DNA of 48,788 nucleotides from Streptomyces tateyamensis (lineage in GTDB: Bacteria; Actinomycetota; Actinomycetes; Streptomycetales; Streptomycetaceae): NCBI RefSeq assembly GCF_003205575.1, contig NZ_PYBW01000186.1, positions 1 through 48,788 on the forward strand. Reading direction: 5' to 3'. The notes beneath the pieces are model-generated. The model was not told where the DNA came from, did no database searches, and was given only the letters and a program-made list of their open reading frames with translations. Positions 14,995 through 23,223 of this stretch are shown in pieces. Every line of letters begins with the position of its first letter. The stretch's first letter is position 1. The position numbers and the translations under genes were made by a program.

Positions 14995-16212
14995 TCAGCC
15001 GCTCTTCGCGGAGAGCGAGTTCAGCACGCTCGGGTCCAGCTTGACCGCCCGCTCGCGCTGGGGGAAGGTGCCGACCGGGACCCGGGCCACCTCGGTGGCG
15101 GTGGCGTAGTCGACCACCGACACCTGGCCGGCCTGGCTGAGCGAGACGAAGCAGTACCGCCCGTCCGGCCCGCCCGAGGTGGCCCAGTACGGCAGGCTCC
15201 CGGCCGGGTAGCCGACCCGCCCGGCGGTGAAGAGCCCGTCGGTGGTGACGATCGCGGTGTAGTCGTCGATGGTCCCCACGTCGCACAGCCGGTTCTGGTC
15301 GCCGGAGAGCGCCAGCCCGTGGTGGGCGGAGTTCTTCGGGTAGGAGTCGGGGGCCAGCGCCTGCCCCGCCGGGCTGAACGGCATCGGCACGGTGGCGGTG
15401 GTCCGGCTGGAGTCCAGGTCGTAGCGGACGAACCCGTTGAAGTAGGAGAGCTGGGTGTAGAGCGTGGTCCCGTCCGCGGCCAGTACGTTGGGCCGGATGC
15501 CGTGCGGGAAGCTCCAGGTCTTGACCACCTTCAGCGTGCTCGCGTCCACCTTGGTCAGCTGGAAGCTGCCCTTGAGGAACTCCAGCGCCTGCGGGAAGGT
15601 GACCACCCCGATGCTGGAGTTGTAGATGTACTTCCCGTCCGGGGTGAAGTCGTTCTGGTGCGGATAGGAGCCGGTCGGGAAGGTGCCGACCACCGCGCCG
15701 GTGGCGGTGTCGAGCACCTTGGCCTCGTTGGCGGTGGTGGCCGAGATCACCCAGCGGGTGCCGTCGGGGGACAGGGCGGCGTGGTCCGCGTGGAAGCCGT
15801 CCAGCCGGGTGCGCCAGAGCTGGCGGTGGGTGGCCAGGTCGTAGGCCACGGTGTCGTCCAGGTTGCCGCGCGAGACGTAGAGGGTGCGCCCGTCCGGCGA
15901 GAGCGCGACGTCGTCCACGAAGCGGTCGCCGCCCTCCACGTTCTTGACGATGGCGTAGCCCGCCTGCTGCACCAGGTCCATCTGGCTCAGGCGCTGCTGC
16001 AGGTCCGGGACGACATCGAAGCTGCCCAGGTTGGCGAAGGTGCGGGCGTCCACGAAGCTCACCGTGCCGGACTGGCTGTTGCCGACCAGCAGCACGTCCC
16101 GCAGAGGCGTGGAGTCGGCGTGCGCTCCGGTGGCGGCCAGGGCCGGGCCGGCCAGCGTGAGCAGGGCGACCCAGCTGCGCAGCAGGCGGTTCCGCAGGGT
16201 CCGGGCGGTCAT
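14995..16212 (-). CDS. Secreted YVTN/YncE-type beta-propeller protein
   Basis: 405 residues from ATG 16212, ribosome site AGGAG 6 bases upstream. A Sec signal peptide is clear (RTLRNRLLRSW, then VALLTLAGPALAATGAHA, cleavage likely after AHA). The rest is a repeating propeller: DVLLVGNSQSGTVSFVDARTF, LSPDGRTLYVSRGNLDDTVAYDLATH, LSPDGTRWVISATTANEAKVLDTATG, FTPDGKYIYNS, PDGRYCFVSLSQAGQVSVVDYATAT. These LSPDG-(X)-VLDTATG units are typical of YVTN repeats. Such proteins act outside the membrane, often in binding or scaffolding; no catalytic residues are evident. It probably precedes the PucR gene in one transcript. Confidence 0.87.
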   Translation of the reverse strand: MTARTLRNRLLRSWVALLTLAGPALAATGAHADSTPLRDVLLVGNSQSGTVSFVDARTFANLGSFDVVPDLQQRLSQMDLVQQAGYAIVKNVEGGDRFVDDVALSPDGRTLYVSRGNLDDTVAYDLATHRQLWRTRLDGFHADHAALSPDGTRWVISATTANEAKVLDTATGAVVGTFPTGSYPHQNDFTPDGKYIYNSSIGVVTFPQALEFLKGSFQLTKVDASTLKVVKTWSFPHGIRPNVLAADGTTLYTQLSYFNGFVRYDLDSSRTTATVPMPFSPAGQALAPDSYPKNSAHHGLALSGDQNRLCDVGTIDDYTAIVTTDGLFTAGRVGYPAGSLPYWATSGGPDGRYCFVSLSQAGQVSVVDYATATEVARVPVGTFPQRERAVKLDPSVLNSLSAKSG

Positions 16213-16302
16213 CGGCGCTCCTCTCAACAGGGGGCCGCGGTGGTGGAGTTGACGCGGCTGCGGCAAGTGTGGCCGCGGTGCGGCCGGCGGGCCATGGCTC
16301 CG

Positions 16303-16320
16303 GTCGCCAACGTTGGCGAC
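16303..16320. promoter_or_regulatory. Perfect 18-bp palindrome GTCGCCAACGTTGGCGAC
   Basis: Lies in the divergent region between the propeller gene (-) and the MarR operon (+). Symmetry and position suggest a dimeric regulator's operator, most simply MarR autoregulation. A second, shorter repeat AGACTG-GA-CAGTCT is at 16385-16398, closer to the MarR start. Confidence 0.6.
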
Positions 16321-16415
16321 GGCGGTTGGCGGTGGGGGACAAGGCGGGCGGCGGGCGGAAAGTATGCAGCGCAGGTGTACAGCGAGACTGGACAGTCTGG
16401 CCTGAAGGAATTACC

Positions 16416-16874
16416 GTGGCCGGCATGGACCCCGCTGTTGAACCCGTCACCGACTCCGCCGCCCGGGCCGCGCGCCAGCTGCGCGTGGTCTACGGCCGGC
16501 TGCGGCGGCGCCTGCGGGCGGTGGCCGACCCCGGCGGGCTCAGCCCCGCGCAGCTGTCCGCGCTGACCCGACTCGGCGCCGACGGCACCAGCTCGGCCAG
16601 CGCACTGGCGGCCGCCGAGCGGGTCCGCCCGCAGTCGATGGCCGCCACCCTGGCCGCGCTCGACCAGGACGGGCTGATCAGCCGCCGCCCCGACCCCGAG
16701 GACGGGCGGCGCCAGCTGGTCAGCCTCACCGCGGCCGGCCAGGAGTGGGTGGCCGGCCGGCGCCAGGCGCGCCAGGAGTGGCTGGCCGGGGTGTTCCAGA
16801 CCCGGTTCACCGAGCAGGAGCGGCAGACCGTGCTGGCGGCGCTGGCGCTGCTCGAGCGGGTCAGCGAGTCATGA
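16416..16874 (+). CDS. MarR-family transcriptional regulator
   Basis: 152 residues from GTG 16416, chosen because GAAGGA lies 6 bases upstream; an ATG at 16425 is possible. Helical N-terminus (ARAARQLRVVYGRLRRRLRAVADPGGLSPAQLSALTRLG), winged helix (SASALAAAERVRPQSMAATLAALDQDGLISRRPDPEDGRRQLVSLTAAG) and C-terminal dimer helix are all present at family length. The DPEDGRRQLVSLT wing is a MarR hallmark. It overlaps the MFS gene by four bases (ATGA), so it most likely represses this efflux operon and responds to a substrate of the pump. Confidence 0.92.
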   Translation: MAGMDPAVEPVTDSAARAARQLRVVYGRLRRRLRAVADPGGLSPAQLSALTRLGADGTSSASALAAAERVRPQSMAATLAALDQDGLISRRPDPEDGRRQLVSLTAAGQEWVAGRRQARQEWLAGVFQTRFTEQERQTVLAALALLERVSES

Positions 16875-18259
16875 GCGCCGTCCGGAGTCCGCAGCTGCGC
16901 CGCGCCGCGTCGGGGCGCGGCGCGGCGGCCGGGTTCGACCGGCGGCTGATCCTGCCGATGGTGCTCGGCTCGATCCTCAACCCGATCAACTCCTCGATGA
17001 TCGCCGTGGCCCTGGTCCCGATCGGGGCGGCCTTCGGCGCCCCGCCCTCGCGCACCGCCTGGCTGGTCACCGGCCTCTACCTGGCCACCGCGATCGGCCA
17101 GCCGGTGGTGGGGCGGCTGGTCGACGCCCACGGTCCGCGCCGGCTCTACCTGCTCGGCACCGGCCTGGTCGGTGTGGCCGGCCTGTTCGGCGTGCTGGCC
17201 CCGAGCCTCGGCTGGCTGATCGCGGCCCGGGTGCTGCTCGGCCTCGGCACCTCGGCCGCCTACCCCGCCTCGATGTACCTGACCCGCAGCGAGGCCCGCC
17301 GCACCGGCCAGGAGAGCCCCGGGGCGGTGCTCACCGCGCTGGCGGTGGCCAACCAGACGGTGGCGGTGATCGGCCCGACGCTGGGCGGGCTGCTGATCGG
17401 CGTGGCCGGCTGGCGCGCGGTGTTCACCGTCAACCTGCCGCTCTCGCTGGCCTGCCTGGTGCTGGGCGCACTGCGGCTGCCCAGGACCGGGCGGTCCGCC
17501 GCGGTGGCCGGGGTCGACCTGCCCGGGATGGGCCTGTTCGCCGCGATGCTGCTGGCGCTGATGGCCTTCCTGATGGACCCGGTGCCGCGGCACTGGTACC
17601 TGCTGCCGCTCCTGCTGCTGGCCGGGGCCGGCTTCGCGGTGCGTGAACTGCGCTGCGCCGAGCCCTTCGTGGACCTGCGCCTGCTGGCCGGCAACCGGCC
17701 GCTGCTCGCCACCTACCTGCGCCAACTGCTCAGCTACACCGCCTCCTACGCCTTCCTGTACGGCTTCACCCAGTGGCTGGAGCAGGGCCGAGGGCTGAGC
17801 GCGGCAACCGCCGGGCTGTTGCTGCTGCCGCTGTCGGTGAGCGGGCTCGCGGTCTCCTGGCTGACCGGTCGTCACCCGGCGCTGCGGGGCAAGCTTCTGG
17901 TCGGGGCCGGGTTCCAACTGCTCGGCTGTGCCGGGCTGCTGCTGACGCACGGCGGCAGTGCGGGGTGGCTGCTGGCCGCCCTCGGAGTGCTGATGGGCAT
18001 CCCGCAGGGCCTGAACGGGCTGGCCAACCAGAACGCCCTCTACCGGCAGGCCCCGGCCGAGCGGATGGGCTCGGCGGCCGGCCTGCTGCGCACCTTCATG
18101 TACCTGGGCGCGCTGGGGGCCTCGGCCGCCGACGCCGCCTTCTTCCCGCACGGTGCCACCACCGGCGGCCTGCACCTGCTGGCGCTCTTCATGGCGGGCG
18201 GCGCGGTACTGCTGCTCGTGGTGACGGCGCTGGACCGTTCGTTGTCGACAACTGACTGA
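16871..18259 (+). CDS. MFS transporter (drug-efflux type)
   Basis: 462 residues from ATG 16871, which overlaps the MarR stop. It has about twelve to fourteen hydrophobic helices. Early motifs fit major-facilitator exporters: NPINSSMIAVALVPIGAAFGAP in helix 1, GRLVDAHGPRRLYLLG as the loop 2-3 motif A, and GPTLGGLLIGVAGWRAVFTVNLP as the antiporter motif C region in helix 5. Functionally it should be a proton-coupled efflux pump in the cytoplasmic membrane, with unknown substrate. It lies in a MarR-MFS-isochorismatase operon, 12 bases from the next gene. Confidence 0.9.
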   Translation: MSAVRSPQLRRAASGRGAAAGFDRRLILPMVLGSILNPINSSMIAVALVPIGAAFGAPPSRTAWLVTGLYLATAIGQPVVGRLVDAHGPRRLYLLGTGLVGVAGLFGVLAPSLGWLIAARVLLGLGTSAAYPASMYLTRSEARRTGQESPGAVLTALAVANQTVAVIGPTLGGLLIGVAGWRAVFTVNLPLSLACLVLGALRLPRTGRSAAVAGVDLPGMGLFAAMLLALMAFLMDPVPRHWYLLPLLLLAGAGFAVRELRCAEPFVDLRLLAGNRPLLATYLRQLLSYTASYAFLYGFTQWLEQGRGLSAATAGLLLLPLSVSGLAVSWLTGRHPALRGKLLVGAGFQLLGCAGLLLTHGGSAGWLLAALGVLMGIPQGLNGLANQNALYRQAPAERMGSAAGLLRTFMYLGALGASAADAAFFPHGATTGGLHLLALFMAGGAVLLLVVTALDRSLSTTD

Positions 18260-18271
18260 GGAAGTACTGCC

Positions 18272-18844
18272 ATGGCACTGACCACCCTTGACCCCCGCAC
18301 CGCGCTGGTCCTGATCGACCTCCAGCAGGGCATCGTGGGCATGCCCACCCTGCCGTACCCGGCCGCCGAGGTGGTGGAGCGCGGCGTCGAGCTGGCCGAG
18401 GCGTTCCGCTCGCACGACCTCCCGGTGATCCTGGTCCGGGTCAGCTTCGGCGCCGGCGACCGGGTCCCCGGCCGCACCGAAGCCGGCGCGGGCGGCCTGG
18501 CGCCGCAGGCCGGCTGGGACGAGATCGTGCCGCAGCTGGCCGGCCTGGGCGCGGCCACCGTGACCAAGCGCAACTGGGGCGCCTTCTACGGCACCGACCT
18601 CGACCTGCAGCTGCGCCGCCGGGGCGTCACCCAGATCGTGCTGGGCGGCATCGCGACCAGCATCGGCGTCGAGTCCACCGCCCGGGCCGCCCACGAGCAC
18701 GGCTACCACGTCACCCTGGTGACGGACGCCATGGCCGACCGCAGCGAGGAGAGCCACGCGCACAGCGTGCAGCAGATCTTCCCGCGCCTGGGCGAGCTGG
18801 GGACCACGGCGGAGGTGGTGGAACTGCTGGCGAAGACCCGCTGA
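18272..18844 (+). CDS. Isochorismatase-family hydrolase lacking the nucleophilic Cys
   Basis: 190 residues from ATG 18272 with TGAGGAAG upstream. The fold signatures are ALVLIDLQQGIVG (catalytic Asp), VTKRNWGAFYGTDLDLQLR (catalytic Lys) and IVLGGIATSIGVESTARAAHEHGY. In amidase-type members (nicotinamidase, N-carbamoylsarcosine amidase) the last motif has Cys where this protein has Gly (TSIGVE). True isochorismatases such as EntB also have Gly there and use no Cys nucleophile. So it is more likely an isochorismatase-like hydrolase than an amidase; substrate unproven. Last gene of the MarR-MFS operon, suggesting modification or clearance of the compound the operon responds to. Confidence 0.87.
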   Translation: MALTTLDPRTALVLIDLQQGIVGMPTLPYPAAEVVERGVELAEAFRSHDLPVILVRVSFGAGDRVPGRTEAGAGGLAPQAGWDEIVPQLAGLGAATVTKRNWGAFYGTDLDLQLRRRGVTQIVLGGIATSIGVESTARAAHEHGYHVTLVTDAMADRSEESHAHSVQQIFPRLGELGTTAEVVELLAKTR

Positions 18845-18872
18845 GGAACTGGGAAGACGGAGCACCGCCCGC

Positions 18873-18903
18873 CGCCGGAAGTCGGCGGGCCCGACTTCCG
18901 CCG
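18873..18903. terminator. Bidirectional hairpin terminator
   Basis: Perfect 10-bp stem CGGAAGTCGG/CCGACTTCCG (18876-18885, 18891-18900) with 5-base loop and further pairs outside; lies between the convergent isochorismatase-like and VOC genes. Confidence 0.8.
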
Positions 18904-18932
18904 CCTTCTGGCGCCGGGACCCGGCGCCGCGT

Positions 18933-19340
18933 TCACCGGGAACCGCGGCCGAACTTCTCGATGGCCGCGGGGGTGACGGGGGTGAAGAAGTTGACGAGGT
19001 TGCCGTCGGGGTCGCGGAACAGCAGCGACCGGTTGCCCCAGGGCATCGTGGTGGGCTCGGTGACGAACTCGGTGACGAAGCCGGTCAGGTCCCGGTAGAC
19101 GCGGTCCACGTCGTCGACGAGGAACTCGGTGATGACGCTGTGGTTGTCCGCCGGGCGGGCCGAGCCCGGGGCGAACAGCGGGACGGTGCGGGCACCGGCG
19201 ATCGCGAGGGTAGCGCCCGCGGTGCGGAGTTCGGCGAACTCCTCGGTGGCCCAGGTCGCCTCGGCCCCGGTGGCTCGCTCGTAGAACGCGACGAGGCGCG
19301 CCACGTCGCTGGTGATGATGCGGATCGAGACGAAGTCCAT
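18933..19340 (-). CDS. VOC-family (glyoxalase/bleomycin-resistance fold) protein
   Basis: 135 residues from ATG 19340, with AAGGAGAG upstream. The two beta-alpha-beta-beta-beta modules are recognisable: FVSIRIITSDVARLVAFYERATG at the start and VDDVDRVYRDLTGFV, MPWGNRSLLFRDPDGNLVNFFTPVTP at the end, the last being the classic DPDGN-(L/V)-(V/I)-F motif with metal-ligand position. The specific reaction cannot be told; members include dioxygenases, isomerases and resistance proteins. It is divergent from a WYL-domain regulator, a pairing often seen for regulator-controlled VOC genes. A short GGCTCT triplicate lies in the leader. Confidence 0.9.
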   Translation of the reverse strand: MDFVSIRIITSDVARLVAFYERATGAEATWATEEFAELRTAGATLAIAGARTVPLFAPGSARPADNHSVITEFLVDDVDRVYRDLTGFVTEFVTEPTTMPWGNRSLLFRDPDGNLVNFFTPVTPAAIEKFGRGSR

Positions 19341-19405
19341 GGGACTCTCCTTGGCTCTGGCTCTGGCTCTGTGGGAGGCGTGCACCTCGCAGGCTAGGAG
19401 AAATA

Positions 19406-19424
19406 GTGGACAGAATCGGTCCGC
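19406..19424. promoter_or_regulatory. Operator-like inverted repeat GTGGAC-N7-GTCCGC
   Basis: Six-base arms (five of six complementary) around AGAATCG, midway between the VOC and WYL-regulator starts. Likely binding site of the WYL regulator. TAGGGT at 19434-19439 could be the -10 of a leaderless regulator mRNA starting near 19446. Confidence 0.45.
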
Positions 19425-19445
19425 TATCAGCGTTAGGGTGCGGAC

Positions 19446-20513
19446 ATGCCTCGACCGCCCGCCCGCGTGCTGACCCTGCTGGAGCTGCTGCAGTCGGGCG
19501 GTACCCGGACGGTGGCCGAACTCGCCGACCGGCTCGGCGTCGAAGGACGCACCGTGCGGCGGTACGTGGACCAGCTGATCGACCTGGACCTGCCCGTGGA
19601 ATCGGTGCGCGGCCGCTACGGCGGGTACCGGCTCGCCCCCGGGTACCGGTTGCCCCCGCTCATGCTCGGCGAGGAGGAGGCGCTGGCCGTGCTGCTCGGC
19701 CTGGTCGCCGGCCGCCGAGCAGGGCTGACGACGGCGCAGCGGACGGCGAGCGAGACGGCGACGGCCAAGATCCGGCGGGTACTGCCCAGGCACCTCGCCC
19801 GCCGGCTCGACACGCTCGCCTTCACGGACCGGCCCGGCGAGCTCGACACCCCGGACGCGGAGGTCCTGCTCACCCTCGCCGACGCGGTGCGCCACCGCCG
19901 GCCGGTCTCGATCCGCTACACCGACCGGGACGGCCGGCGCAGCGAACGCATCCTGCACGCGTACGGGATCGTCGCCCACGCGGGACGGTGGTACGTCACG
20001 GGCCGGGACGCCCGGCTCGGCCAGGACCGGACGTTCCGGCTCGACCGCATCGCGGATCCGCGGACCCTGCCCGGCTCCTTCGAAGCGCCCGAGGGGCCCG
20101 ATCCGGCAGAGCGCGTGGTGTCGGCGTTCGCCACGGCCGAGTACCGGCACGAGGTGACCTTGCGAATCCACGGGACCGTCGGGCACATCCGCGCCCGCCT
20201 GCCGGCCGGCGTGGCGCGCCTGGAGGAGTGCGCGCCGGTGGCGGGCGATGCGCAGGGGAACCAGGCGGAGCAGGCTGAGCCGGCTGAGCAGGCGACCGAG
20301 CGCTGGCGGCGCGTCGAGCTGCGGGTGGAGCGGCTCGACTGGCTACCCCCGGTACTCGCCTCGCTCGACCGGCCGTTCGTCATCGAGCGCCCCGACGAGC
20401 TGCGCGAGCTCGTCACGGCGCTCGCCGATCGCCTCGCCTCCTCCGCCCGCCGGACTCAGGGGGCGGAAGCCGGCGCGGGCGACGGCTGCCACTCCCGCCT
20501 GAGCAGCCCGTAG
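19446..20513 (+). CDS. WYL-domain (YafY-type) transcriptional regulator
   Basis: 355 residues from ATG 19446; no ribosome site, and a TANNNT box 6 bases upstream suggests a leaderless mRNA. N-terminal HTH_11 (RVLTLLELLQSGGTRTVAELADRLGVEGRTVRRYVDQL), then the linker GRYGGYRLAPGYRLPPLMLGEEEALAVLLGL, a WYL domain near 150-215 (RPVSIRYTDRDGRRSERILHAYGIVAHAGRWYVTGRDA) and a WCX-type C-terminus. A Gln/Glu/Ala-rich insert (GNQAEQAEPAEQATE) sits near 278. Members usually control a divergent enzyme gene, here the VOC protein, in response to an unknown ligand. The last 58 bases overlap the 3' end of the convergent GNAT gene, so both C-termini share DNA. Confidence 0.9.
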   Translation: MPRPPARVLTLLELLQSGGTRTVAELADRLGVEGRTVRRYVDQLIDLDLPVESVRGRYGGYRLAPGYRLPPLMLGEEEALAVLLGLVAGRRAGLTTAQRTASETATAKIRRVLPRHLARRLDTLAFTDRPGELDTPDAEVLLTLADAVRHRRPVSIRYTDRDGRRSERILHAYGIVAHAGRWYVTGRDARLGQDRTFRLDRIADPRTLPGSFEAPEGPDPAERVVSAFATAEYRHEVTLRIHGTVGHIRARLPAGVARLEECAPVAGDAQGNQAEQAEPAEQATERWRRVELRVERLDWLPPVLASLDRPFVIERPDELRELVTALADRLASSARRTQGAEAGAGDGCHSRLSSP

Positions 20514-21034
20514 ACCCACGAGTCGGAGACGTCGCCGTTGACGACGCAGTCCTCCCGCAGTGTCCCCTCCCGCACGAAGCCGAGCTTCTCCAGCACGCGG
20601 GCCGAAGCCCCGTTGCGGGTGTCGGCCTCGGCCTGGACGCGATTGAGGTCCAGCGTGTCGAACGCCCACCCCAGCAGAGCGCGCGCGGCCTCGGTCGCGT
20701 AGCCGTGGCCCCACGCCGCCTCGTCGAAGCAGTAGCCGACGTACGCGCTGCGGAAGTCCGGATTCCACCGGTTCAGGGTGCACCAGCCGATGAACGCCCC
20801 GTCGGAGGCACGGTCCACGGCCAGCCGCACCCCGCTGCCCTCCTCGGACATCTGCCGGCAGGTCGTGAGGAACTTCTCGGCCCGCGCGCGTTCGGTCCAC
20901 GGCGGCGAGTCCCAGTAGCGCAGGACGTGGGCGCTGCTGTGCAGGGCGAAGATGTCGTCCGCATCCGCGTCTTGGAAGGCTCGCAGCCGAAGCCGAGCGG
21001 TCTGCAACGAGGGGGTGGGTAGCGGCGTCGTCAT
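20456..21034 (-). CDS. GNAT acetyltransferase (RimJ/RimL-like)
   Basis: 192 residues from ATG 21034, ribosome site AGGAG about 8 bases upstream. RimJ/RimL-type pattern: LQTARLRLRAFQDADADDIFALHSS at the start, DGAFIGWCTLNRWNPDFRSAYVGYCFDEAAWGHGYATEAARALLGWAFD for the acetyl-CoA-binding region (GHGYATEA), then NRVQAEADTRNGASARVLEKLGFVREGTLRED. It should acetylate an amino terminus or small amine, substrate unknown. The C-terminal 18 codons overlap the convergent WYL regulator gene. Another GNAT gene starts upstream on the same strand with a 119-base gap. Confidence 0.9.
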   Translation of the reverse strand: MTTPLPTPSLQTARLRLRAFQDADADDIFALHSSAHVLRYWDSPPWTERARAEKFLTTCRQMSEEGSGVRLAVDRASDGAFIGWCTLNRWNPDFRSAYVGYCFDEAAWGHGYATEAARALLGWAFDTLDLNRVQAEADTRNGASARVLEKLGFVREGTLREDCVVNGDVSDSWVYGLLRREWQPSPAPASAP

Positions 21035-21153
21035 GGTCCGTCTCCTGCTCCTGATCGGTGGCCGACCCATCAGATATCCGATGAGGGCCACGTGCAACGG
21101 CTTTTCCCGGCGGACCGGCAGGGCGGCCTGGCGCAGGCGTTCCTGAGGTCCGG

Positions 21154-21942
21154 TCAGCTCGCGCGGTGGAGCTGGACCTGGTGCTCGGTGTCCATGAAGC
21201 CGAGGCTCCGGTAGAGCCGGACGGCGTGGTAGTCCGGGTCCGCGACGATGACCAAGGTGCGGGTGGTCGGGCCGTCGGGCAGGGCATGCCGGGCGGCGTG
21301 GCGCAGGACGGCGGAGGCCAGGCCGCGGCGGCGGAAGTCGGGGTGGGTGGCGACGTTCTGGAACCGGGCCAGGGTGGGTCCGGCGGTGAACAAGCCGGCG
21401 CCGGCGCGCAGCCGGCCTGCGACGAAGGCGCCGACCCAGCTGCCGTTGCCGGCCTCGCACTGCGCGCGGAAGCCCGCGACCCGGCGCTCGGCGAACCGGC
21501 GGGCGCGCTCGTTCGCGGGCAGGCCGTGGCAGGCGAACTCCAGGGTGAGAGCCTGCTGCCAGTCGTCGTCGCCGGTCAGCGCGCGGACCTCGGCGCCGGG
21601 GGCGGTGCTCGGAGGCCGGAGCTGGGCTGCCGTCAGGACCGTGCTGACCTCGGCGGTCAGGCCCAGCGCGGCGTGCTCCGCCGGAAGCCCTGCTCGGCCG
21701 TCGACGCCGTCCACCCCGAAGGCCAGGTGCTTGGTGTCCGGGAACTCCATGGCGAACAGGGCTGCCCAGCGGGCCGCGTCGCCGGGGCCGGGTGGGGCGG
21801 GGAGAAGGAGGAAGTTCCCCCAGTGGAAGCCGGGGTTGCTCGGGGTACGGACCACGAGGTGGGTGCCGTGGTCGGTGATCTCCGAGCCGGAGGCCGCCAG
21901 CAGTGCCACGTCCGTGCGGAAGCCGAGCGAGGTGATTTCCAT
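21154..21942 (-). CDS. GNAT-family acetyltransferase with N-terminal extension
   Basis: 262 residues from ATG 21942; no good ribosome site is visible, and the open frame goes on to 22122. Residues 1-110 form a domain without obvious motifs (SLGFRTDVALLAASG, HWGNFLLLPAPPGPGDAARW). The GNAT fold is in the second half: WVGAFVAGRLRAGAGLFTAGPTLARFQNVATHPDFRRRGLASAVLRHAARHAL, with acetyl-CoA motif RRRGLA, and DYHAVRLYRSLGFMDTEHQV at the end. Length and two-part design match actinobacterial GNATs of about 250-270 residues. Substrate unknown. Confidence 0.85.
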   Translation of the reverse strand: MEITSLGFRTDVALLAASGSEITDHGTHLVVRTPSNPGFHWGNFLLLPAPPGPGDAARWAALFAMEFPDTKHLAFGVDGVDGRAGLPAEHAALGLTAEVSTVLTAAQLRPPSTAPGAEVRALTGDDDWQQALTLEFACHGLPANERARRFAERRVAGFRAQCEAGNGSWVGAFVAGRLRAGAGLFTAGPTLARFQNVATHPDFRRRGLASAVLRHAARHALPDGPTTRTLVIVADPDYHAVRLYRSLGFMDTEHQVQLHRAS

Positions 21943-22028
21943 GGTGGTGAAAGGTACTGAGGAGGGGTGGGACGGCACCCCCGGTTTTGCGGTGCGACGG
22001 GGTGCGCGGTGGCCCCGACATGGCGGGG

Positions 22029-22208
22029 TCACCGCACGGTTGCGTCGGCTGACAGCAACTCCAAGGCCCGGTAGAGCTCCTGGGCCACCCGCACATCGTC
22101 GGCCGCCACGCCGGGGGACCACGGCAGGTACGGAGCGTGCGGGGCGCGGGCCAGCGGATTACTCCCCCGAGGACGCGGCGCCGGCGGGTTCGCTATCTTG
22201 TTCGCCAT
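22029..22208 (-). CDS. Possible small protein
   Basis: 59 residues from ATG 22208, an ATG that overlaps the rhomboid start on the other strand by two bases. Proline-rich first half, then PHAPYLPWSPGVAADDVRVAQELYRALELLSADATVR, which has the composition of a real amphipathic helix. No strong ribosome site. I cannot name a family. It fills the gap between the GNAT and rhomboid genes; it may be a chance frame. Confidence 0.35.
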   Translation of the reverse strand: MANKIANPPAPRPRGSNPLARAPHAPYLPWSPGVAADDVRVAQELYRALELLSADATVR

Positions 22209-23187
22209 GTCCGCCACGCCCGCCACGCCCACGACCGACGGGCCGCACCAGCCGCCGGTCACCACCTGCTACCGGCACGCCGACCGGGAGACCTACATCC
22301 GCTGCAGCCGGTGCGAGCGGTTCATCTGCCCGGGTTGCATGCTGGACGCGCCGGTCGGGTACCAGTGCCCGGAGTGCGTGCACGGCGGGGCGCAGACGGT
22401 GCGGCAGAAGACCACCGTATTCGGCGGCCGGCCGCGGGTCACCCCGGTCCTCACGTACCTGCTGATCGGGCTCAACGTGCTGGCCTACCTGGCCGAGCTG
22501 GTCTCGCCGCGGGTGGTCGAGCGGTTCTTCCTGCTCGGCCAGGGGGTGATGGGCCCGGACGGTCAGCTGTACCAGGTGAACTCCAGCCGGCTGGGTTCCG
22601 GCTTCCACCTGGTGGGCGTCGCCAACGGCGAGTGGTACCGGCTGCTCACCGGGGCCTTCCTGCACCAGCCGCCGACCAGCGGGACGTTCGGGATCACCCA
22701 CATCCTGTTCAACATGTACTCCCTGTGGCTCTTCGGCCGGGTGGTGGAGGCGCAGCTGGGTCGGGTCCGGTTCCTGACGGTCTACCTGCTCTCGGCCCTG
22801 GGCGGTTCGGTGCTGGCCTACCAGCTCGCGCCGAACGAGCCCTCGCTGGGCGCCTCGGGGGCGATCTTCGGGCTGGTCGGCGCCTACTTCCTGATGACCC
22901 GCCGGTCCTCCTACGACCCGCTGGGCGGGGCGCAGCAGCTGGTCTACTCGCTGGTCTGGCTGGTCGTCTCGGCCGGCATCACCTCCTGGCAGGGGCACCT
23001 GGGCGGGCTGCTGGCCGGCTCGGCCGTGGGGGCGGCGATGGTCTTCGCCCCGCGCAACGGGCGGGCCGTGGTGCAGGCGCTGGGGTCGGCGGCGGTGCTG
23101 GCGCTGCTGGTGGTGCTGGTGCTGGCGAAGAACGCGGAGCTGGCGAACGTGGTGCCGGTGACCTGGCTGCCGGACCAGGGGTCCTGA
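22207..23187 (+). CDS. Rhomboid intramembrane serine protease with N-terminal B-box-like zinc finger
   Basis: 326 residues from ATG 22207, chosen over TTG 22198 because TATCTT at 22194-22199 would place transcription start at the ATG (leaderless). Residues 20-60 carry a Cys/His cluster (CYRHADRETYIRCSRCERFICPGCMLDAPVGYQCPEC), a B-box-like zinc site common in actinobacterial rhomboids. Six or seven helices follow. The catalytic pair is Ser about 217 in GASGAIFG and His about 264 in WQGHLGG; HILFNMYSLWLFG carries the oxyanion-stabilising His/Asn motif. It cleaves membrane proteins within the bilayer; substrates unknown. A hairpin terminator follows. Confidence 0.93.
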   Translation: MSATPATPTTDGPHQPPVTTCYRHADRETYIRCSRCERFICPGCMLDAPVGYQCPECVHGGAQTVRQKTTVFGGRPRVTPVLTYLLIGLNVLAYLAELVSPRVVERFFLLGQGVMGPDGQLYQVNSSRLGSGFHLVGVANGEWYRLLTGAFLHQPPTSGTFGITHILFNMYSLWLFGRVVEAQLGRVRFLTVYLLSALGGSVLAYQLAPNEPSLGASGAIFGLVGAYFLMTRRSSYDPLGGAQQLVYSLVWLVVSAGITSWQGHLGGLLAGSAVGAAMVFAPRNGRAVVQALGSAAVLALLVVLVLAKNAELANVVPVTWLPDQGS

Positions 23188-23223
23188 TCCGCCGCGGCGG
23201 GACTTCGGTTGCGGCGGGGACTT

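Noticed and set aside
14392..16566. 724-codon plus-strand ORF antisense to the PucR and propeller genes
   Set aside because: Low-complexity Gly/Arg/Val/Gln translation without domains; it is the GC-driven shadow of two well-supported minus-strand genes.
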